Source of the DNA: Halomonas denitrificans
GTDB lineage: Bacteria; Pseudomonadota; Gammaproteobacteria; Xanthomonadales; Wenzhouxiangellaceae
Assembly (NCBI GenBank): GCA_019800895.1
Contig: JAHVKF010000001.1
Location: 248,001-312,000 of the forward strand
DNA: 64,000 nt
Direction of reading: 5' to 3'
The notes beneath the pieces are model-generated. The model was not told the DNA's origin. It made no database searches and saw only the letters and a list, made by a program, of their open reading frames with translations. The translations under genes and the position numbers were made by a program. How positions within the stretch are numbered: the stretch's first letter is position 1; every line of letters begins with the position of its first letter. Positions 61,067-64,000 of the stretch are shown here, one piece after another.

Positions 61067-62188
61067 TCAGCTTTCGAAGCCGTCGGCGAACAGGAAGTCC
61101 TCGTCGTCGCGGATCCGGACGGTGACCCGGCTCGGGTTGATCACCTGCGCGCCGTTGCTGGCCTGCACCAGGTCGACGAAGAAGACCTTGTCGCCGTCCA
61201 CGACCCCGTCGTCGAACAGGGTGATCGGCACGGTTCCGCTCGCCTGCCCGTCGGAGAACGCGGCGGACCCGGACGCACCGCCGAAGTCGATTCCCGACGT
61301 GGCCGTGCCGTCCACCGTCGTCCAGCTGACCGAGACGGGGCCCTCGTTCGGGCCGACCCGATCGATGATCAGGTTAACGCTGCCCTGCCCTTCGAGCACG
61401 TCGATGTCGGCCCGGCTCCAGCGCAGGTCGCCGGGAATCGGCGCCCGGACGGCGAAGACTGCATCCGTATCGGCCGGCTCCCAGCTGGCGTCGATCGCGG
61501 CGGGCTCGAAGGCCAGGGACCAGGGCCTGCCGGCCGCTGTCTGTTCGACGATGTCCTGATCGGAAAAGGCGAACCCCAACGCCGGTGTCGGCGAGGAAAA
61601 GCTGGCCAGGACCGAGCCCGTATCCAGCACGTGCACTGCATCGATGTTGCCGCTGCCCGGCCCCGCACGGAACAGGTTGAACACGCCGCCCGCAAATCGC
61701 ACCAGGTCGTCTGGCCGGAACACCGCCCCATCGAGCTCGACGGTGGCGTCGAACGAGACCACCAGGTCGCAGGTGCCGGGAACTCGACTGACCGCATCCA
61801 GGCCCACCCCGTCGGCGACTTGTACGGCCAACGCATCAAGTGCCTTTCCACCATCACTCTGGAACACATCGGCAGGCCGCATGACCACCCCCCCGATTTC
61901 CACCGTGCTGGAAACCGAGAACAGCGCGGGACCGCACGCGTCGGCCGCGTGAAAGGCATCGACGTCCGATCGATCCAGGGCGCCGAGAAACAGGACGGAA
62001 TCGGAAATTCCCGTCGAATTCCGATGAATCGTGATCGCATCATCGCTCGCGATCGAGTCCCCGCCGCCGGCTCCGGGCACGTTCGTGTGAATGTCCGAAG
62101 ACAGGTAGATCTCTTCGAGCGGCGTGCTGGAAAACGCCGGAGCCGGTACCAGCGACGCCAGGGCGAGAAAAGTCCTGGCGGCATTCAT
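61067..62188 (-). CDS. Secreted Calx-beta protein with FADGFES tail
   Basis: This is a 373-residue exported protein with a signal peptide (MNAARTFLALASLVPAPAFS). GGGAG lies about nine bases upstream of the ATG at 62188. The middle is a beta-rich domain without a name I can give. Residues about 265-360 form a Calx-beta domain: RADIDVLEGQGSVNLIIDR, WTTVDGTATSGIDFGG, and TVPITLFDDGVVDGDKVFFV, with calcium-binding acidic residues. The protein ends EDFLFADGFES, matching the metalloprotease at 1230-2255. It overlaps the upstream gene by one base (TGATG), so it is coupled to the beta-helix paralogues. Confidence 0.85.
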   Translation of the reverse strand: MNAARTFLALASLVPAPAFSSTPLEEIYLSSDIHTNVPGAGGGDSIASDDAITIHRNSTGISDSVLFLGALDRSDVDAFHAADACGPALFSVSSTVEIGGVVMRPADVFQSDGGKALDALAVQVADGVGLDAVSRVPGTCDLVVSFDATVELDGAVFRPDDLVRFAGGVFNLFRAGPGSGNIDAVHVLDTGSVLASFSSPTPALGFAFSDQDIVEQTAAGRPWSLAFEPAAIDASWEPADTDAVFAVRAPIPGDLRWSRADIDVLEGQGSVNLIIDRVGPNEGPVSVSWTTVDGTATSGIDFGGASGSAAFSDGQASGTVPITLFDDGVVDGDKVFFVDLVQASNGAQVINPSRVTVRIRDDEDFLFADGFES

Positions 62189-62883
62189 CAGCAGGCACTC
62201 CCATTGCAGAAATTGGTGTCCCCGAAGTTCGAGCAGAGCTGCTCCGGGATCATCCCGCCGGACCCGTTCGATCGAAAGGAATTCCCGCTGCAGACCCCGC
62301 TCGACACACCGGTACCGCCGTTGTTGGCGAACACGCTGTTGCGGATCACGAAGCTCGTGTTGGTCCACGCCCCCGTGCCTCCATTGTTCAGGAACAGCGC
62401 CGAATCGATTTGGCCATCGCCGTACACGCGCGCGCCCCTCAGACCGTTGTGCGCGATGCGCATGTCAGTCAGCCACAAGTTCGTCGCAACGATTCCGTTT
62501 TCCGGGAATCCCGTCACGGCGCCATTGAAGACGGTCAGCTGCCCGCTGTCGATTGCGATGATCCCCTCACCCACACTGAGTGGATCGCACGACGGCAGGT
62601 TGCCCGTGCACCGGGTCGGACCGATCAGGGCGTGTCCACCGAAATCCAGTGAAACTTCGAACGACCCCGGCGGAATCAGGATCCCGTTCGCGCCCAGCGG
62701 AACCTCGATGTTCGAGGTCAGACGATAGCTTCCCGATCGATCGATCGTGACGGGAAACCCCGGGGCGTCCCCCTCGAAGCATCCGATCGGGACGCACAGT
62801 TGATGAATTTCGAACCGGCCATCGGCAAAGGCCGATTGCCCGATCGACCAAAACAAGATGGCCATGCACCAAGCGATTCTCAT
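62188..62883 (-). CDS. Secreted beta-helix-like protein, paralogue A
   Basis: This is a 231-residue exported protein. The start has GGAGACAGAAC upstream. After a signal peptide (MRIAWCMAILFWSIGQSAFA) the mature N-terminus reads GRFEIHQLCVPIGCFEGDAPGFP, then SGSYRLTSNI. This block is nearly repeated in the next gene. The body has short repeated strands (NGIVATNLWLTDMRIAHNG; SFVIRNSVFANNGGTGV) typical of a right-handed parallel beta-helix. It ends GDTNFCNGSAC, with two cysteines. The function is unknown; a surface or matrix protein is plausible. Confidence 0.8.
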   Translation of the reverse strand: MRIAWCMAILFWSIGQSAFADGRFEIHQLCVPIGCFEGDAPGFPVTIDRSGSYRLTSNIEVPLGANGILIPPGSFEVSLDFGGHALIGPTRCTGNLPSCDPLSVGEGIIAIDSGQLTVFNGAVTGFPENGIVATNLWLTDMRIAHNGLRGARVYGDGQIDSALFLNNGGTGAWTNTSFVIRNSVFANNGGTGVSSGVCSGNSFRSNGSGGMIPEQLCSNFGDTNFCNGSAC

Positions 62884-63034
62884 GTTCTGTCTCCAGATCT
62901 ATTTGTAAACGGGCTGTATAGTTCGAGACGTCGCAGTCACGGACATATAGAGATCCAGTCCGGGTAGACCCGAACCATGCCTTTGCTCCACAGTAGGGCC
63001 CTGGACCCCACCTCAGCATGCGTGCGCGGCTCGA

Positions 63035-63757
63035 TCAGATGTCCGGACACAATGCACCGGAGCAGGAGTTGCCGCCAATCTGAACAGGACAGAGCAGGTC
63101 AATGGTCGACCCGTTTCCGTTTCTGTTGAGCTGGTTTCCAGTGCAGCTTTCTGCAAAGATTCCAGTTGACCCGGTTTCGTTGACCACGCTGTAGAGCACC
63201 AGAGCGTTCGGTGCGAAAATGCCCGATTCCCCGATCACGTTCACATTGACGCCTTCGACTCGGCCTGGGGCGAGTGAACTCACGCCGTGCTCTCGACAAT
63301 GGCTAATTCCAAGGTCGCGCACGATCATGGAAAGAACCTCCGCTTCGATCGAAACACAACTCTCGTTGAACCCTTCGACGGTCCCGTTCTCGATCATCAC
63401 GTGATCGACTCGCGCGGCGCCGGTCACGCGGATTCCGGAATCGACCAACGTGCCGAGACAAACAGGCGGAGACCCGGAGCAATTGGTGGGTCCGCCCACG
63501 GTGAATCCGCTGAGGTCGAGGGAGACTTGCGGTGCTTGAATGTCGATCACGGCGTCAAGTGCTTGTCCTCCGGAAGTAACCAGGTTGGACGTCAGGCGAT
63601 AGCTGCCGGACTGGGAGATTTCGATCGGAAAGCCCGGCGCATCTCCCGCAAAGCAACCGCTCGAAACGCAAAGCTGATTGATTTCATAGCGCCCACCGGC
63701 CACTGCGGTGGCCGGTTGCAGCACGGCAAAAAGGCAGAAGACAGCCAAACACCTCAT
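63035..63757 (-). CDS. Secreted beta-helix-like protein, paralogue B
   Basis: This is a 240-residue exported protein with a signal peptide (MRCLAVFCLFAVLQPATAVA). The mature start GRYEINQLCVSSGCFAGDAP is followed by GFPIEISQSGSYRLTSN, clearly homologous to paralogue A. The body has beta-helix-type strands and extra cysteines. It ends GGNSCSGALCPDI, again with a paired-Cys tail. Its ATG overlaps the stop of paralogue C (ATGA), and a 151-base gap separates it from paralogue A, so the cluster is probably one or two transcripts. Confidence 0.8.
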   Translation of the reverse strand: MRCLAVFCLFAVLQPATAVAGGRYEINQLCVSSGCFAGDAPGFPIEISQSGSYRLTSNLVTSGGQALDAVIDIQAPQVSLDLSGFTVGGPTNCSGSPPVCLGTLVDSGIRVTGAARVDHVMIENGTVEGFNESCVSIEAEVLSMIVRDLGISHCREHGVSSLAPGRVEGVNVNVIGESGIFAPNALVLYSVVNETGSTGIFAESCTGNQLNRNGNGSTIDLLCPVQIGGNSCSGALCPDI

Positions 63758-64000
63758 GGACAGAACCCTCCATTGCAGAGATTGCCGTCGATCTGCACGT
63801 CGCAGCTTTCTTCCGGGAGCCCCTGGCCGTCCCCGTTGTCCCGGAATACGTTGCGGATGCAGGTCCCTCCATCCGCTCCCTCGCTGTAGTTGTTGATGAA
63901 CTGGCTGTCCCGGATCTGGATCGCTTCGGTTGCCCGGATTCCGGCAAAGCCGCTTCGGCCGACCATGACCGAGTCCACGACGCCGTAGCCGCCGGACGCG
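63754..64000 (-). CDS. Secreted beta-helix-like protein, paralogue C (partial, 5-prime end outside)
   Basis: Only the last 81 residues are inside the window. The frame is open to base 64000. It contains GYGVVDSVMVGRSGFAGIRA and QIRDSQFINNYSEGADG, beta-helix-like strands, and ends SCDVQIDGNLCNGGFCP. The tail matches those of paralogues A and B. The N-terminus should carry the GRxEIxQLC block if it is a full paralogue. Confidence 0.7.
   Translation of the reverse strand, partial: ASGGYGVVDSVMVGRSGFAGIRATEAIQIRDSQFINNYSEGADGGTCIRNVFRDNGDGQGLPEESCDVQIDGNLCNGGFCP

Overview
The window is chromosomal DNA from a GC-rich gammaproteobacterium. Gene order and content point to the Xanthomonadales/Lysobacterales neighbourhood or a Wenzhouxiangella-type relative. 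The block lysS-prfB-recJ-rpfE-like-greA-carB-carA-dapB-dnaJ-dnaK-grpE follows the order I recall around the Xanthomonas rpf locus, although no DSF quorum-sensing genes (rpfF, rpfC, rpfG) are present. The block recN-bamE-rnfH-ratA-smpB-ssrA is a classic gammaproteobacterial one. No prophage, large island, CRISPR array or rRNA operon is visible. Coding density is very high, many neighbours overlap by four bases (ATGA or GTGA), and TTG and GTG starts occur (carA and dapB; a suggested TTG for ftsK; GTG for the HMG-CoA reductase, the second YeeE half and others).

Layout. 1-1204: end of an aminotransferase gene, a pseudopilin gene and tRNA-Asn with promoter and terminator. 1230-8873: two exported proteins, then lysS, prfB (with an intact programmed +1 frameshift), recJ, an RpfE-like gene and greA, all on the minus strand. 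8881-18822: carB and carA separated by a small four-helix-bundle element, then dapB, dnaJ, dnaK and grpE with two sigma-32-type promoters. 18990-25753: recN, fur, bamE, rnfH-ratA, smpB, a LigB-type dioxygenase with DoxX, a LysR regulator and tmRNA. 25738-26140 is a duplicated tmRNA 3-prime flank. 26207-33430: split YeeE/YedE transporter, a TerB/DUF697 protein, the pyrC-sbtA-sbtB-tsaC operon, and two more transporters. 33465-40008: lolA, a repeat-rich intergenic region, ftsK, trxB, an N-acyltransferase gene and aat. 40090-46080: a zinc metallopeptidase, an mltB-bax-deacetylase wall operon, a DUF2959 lipoprotein and glutaminase. 46160-53277: small membrane proteins, a LOV-like protein without the photoactive cysteine, class I HMG-CoA reductase with an extra N-terminal domain, an SDR, an esterase, a second deacetylase and truC. 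53360-64000: a winged-helix/TPR regulator, a large secreted CSLREA/beta-helix protein, a PA0069-type radical SAM gene, a diguanylate cyclase, and a tandem cluster of secreted beta-helix-like proteins running off the end.

The most unusual points are these. (1) A small element with a 16-base inverted repeat and a four-helix-bundle gene sits between carA and carB; a related ORF-less hairpin lies between prfB and lysS. (2) Three secreted proteins share a C-terminal tail of the form F-x-D-(G/S)-F-E. (3) Tandem exported paralogues end in a conserved two-cysteine tail. (4) A bicarbonate transporter and its PII-like partner sit between two genes for carbamoyl/bicarbonate metabolism. (5) RF2 carries SPY instead of SPF. 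(6) The tmRNA 3-prime end is duplicated with its terminator. All calls rest on reading the sequence and remembered family knowledge; no database search was run.
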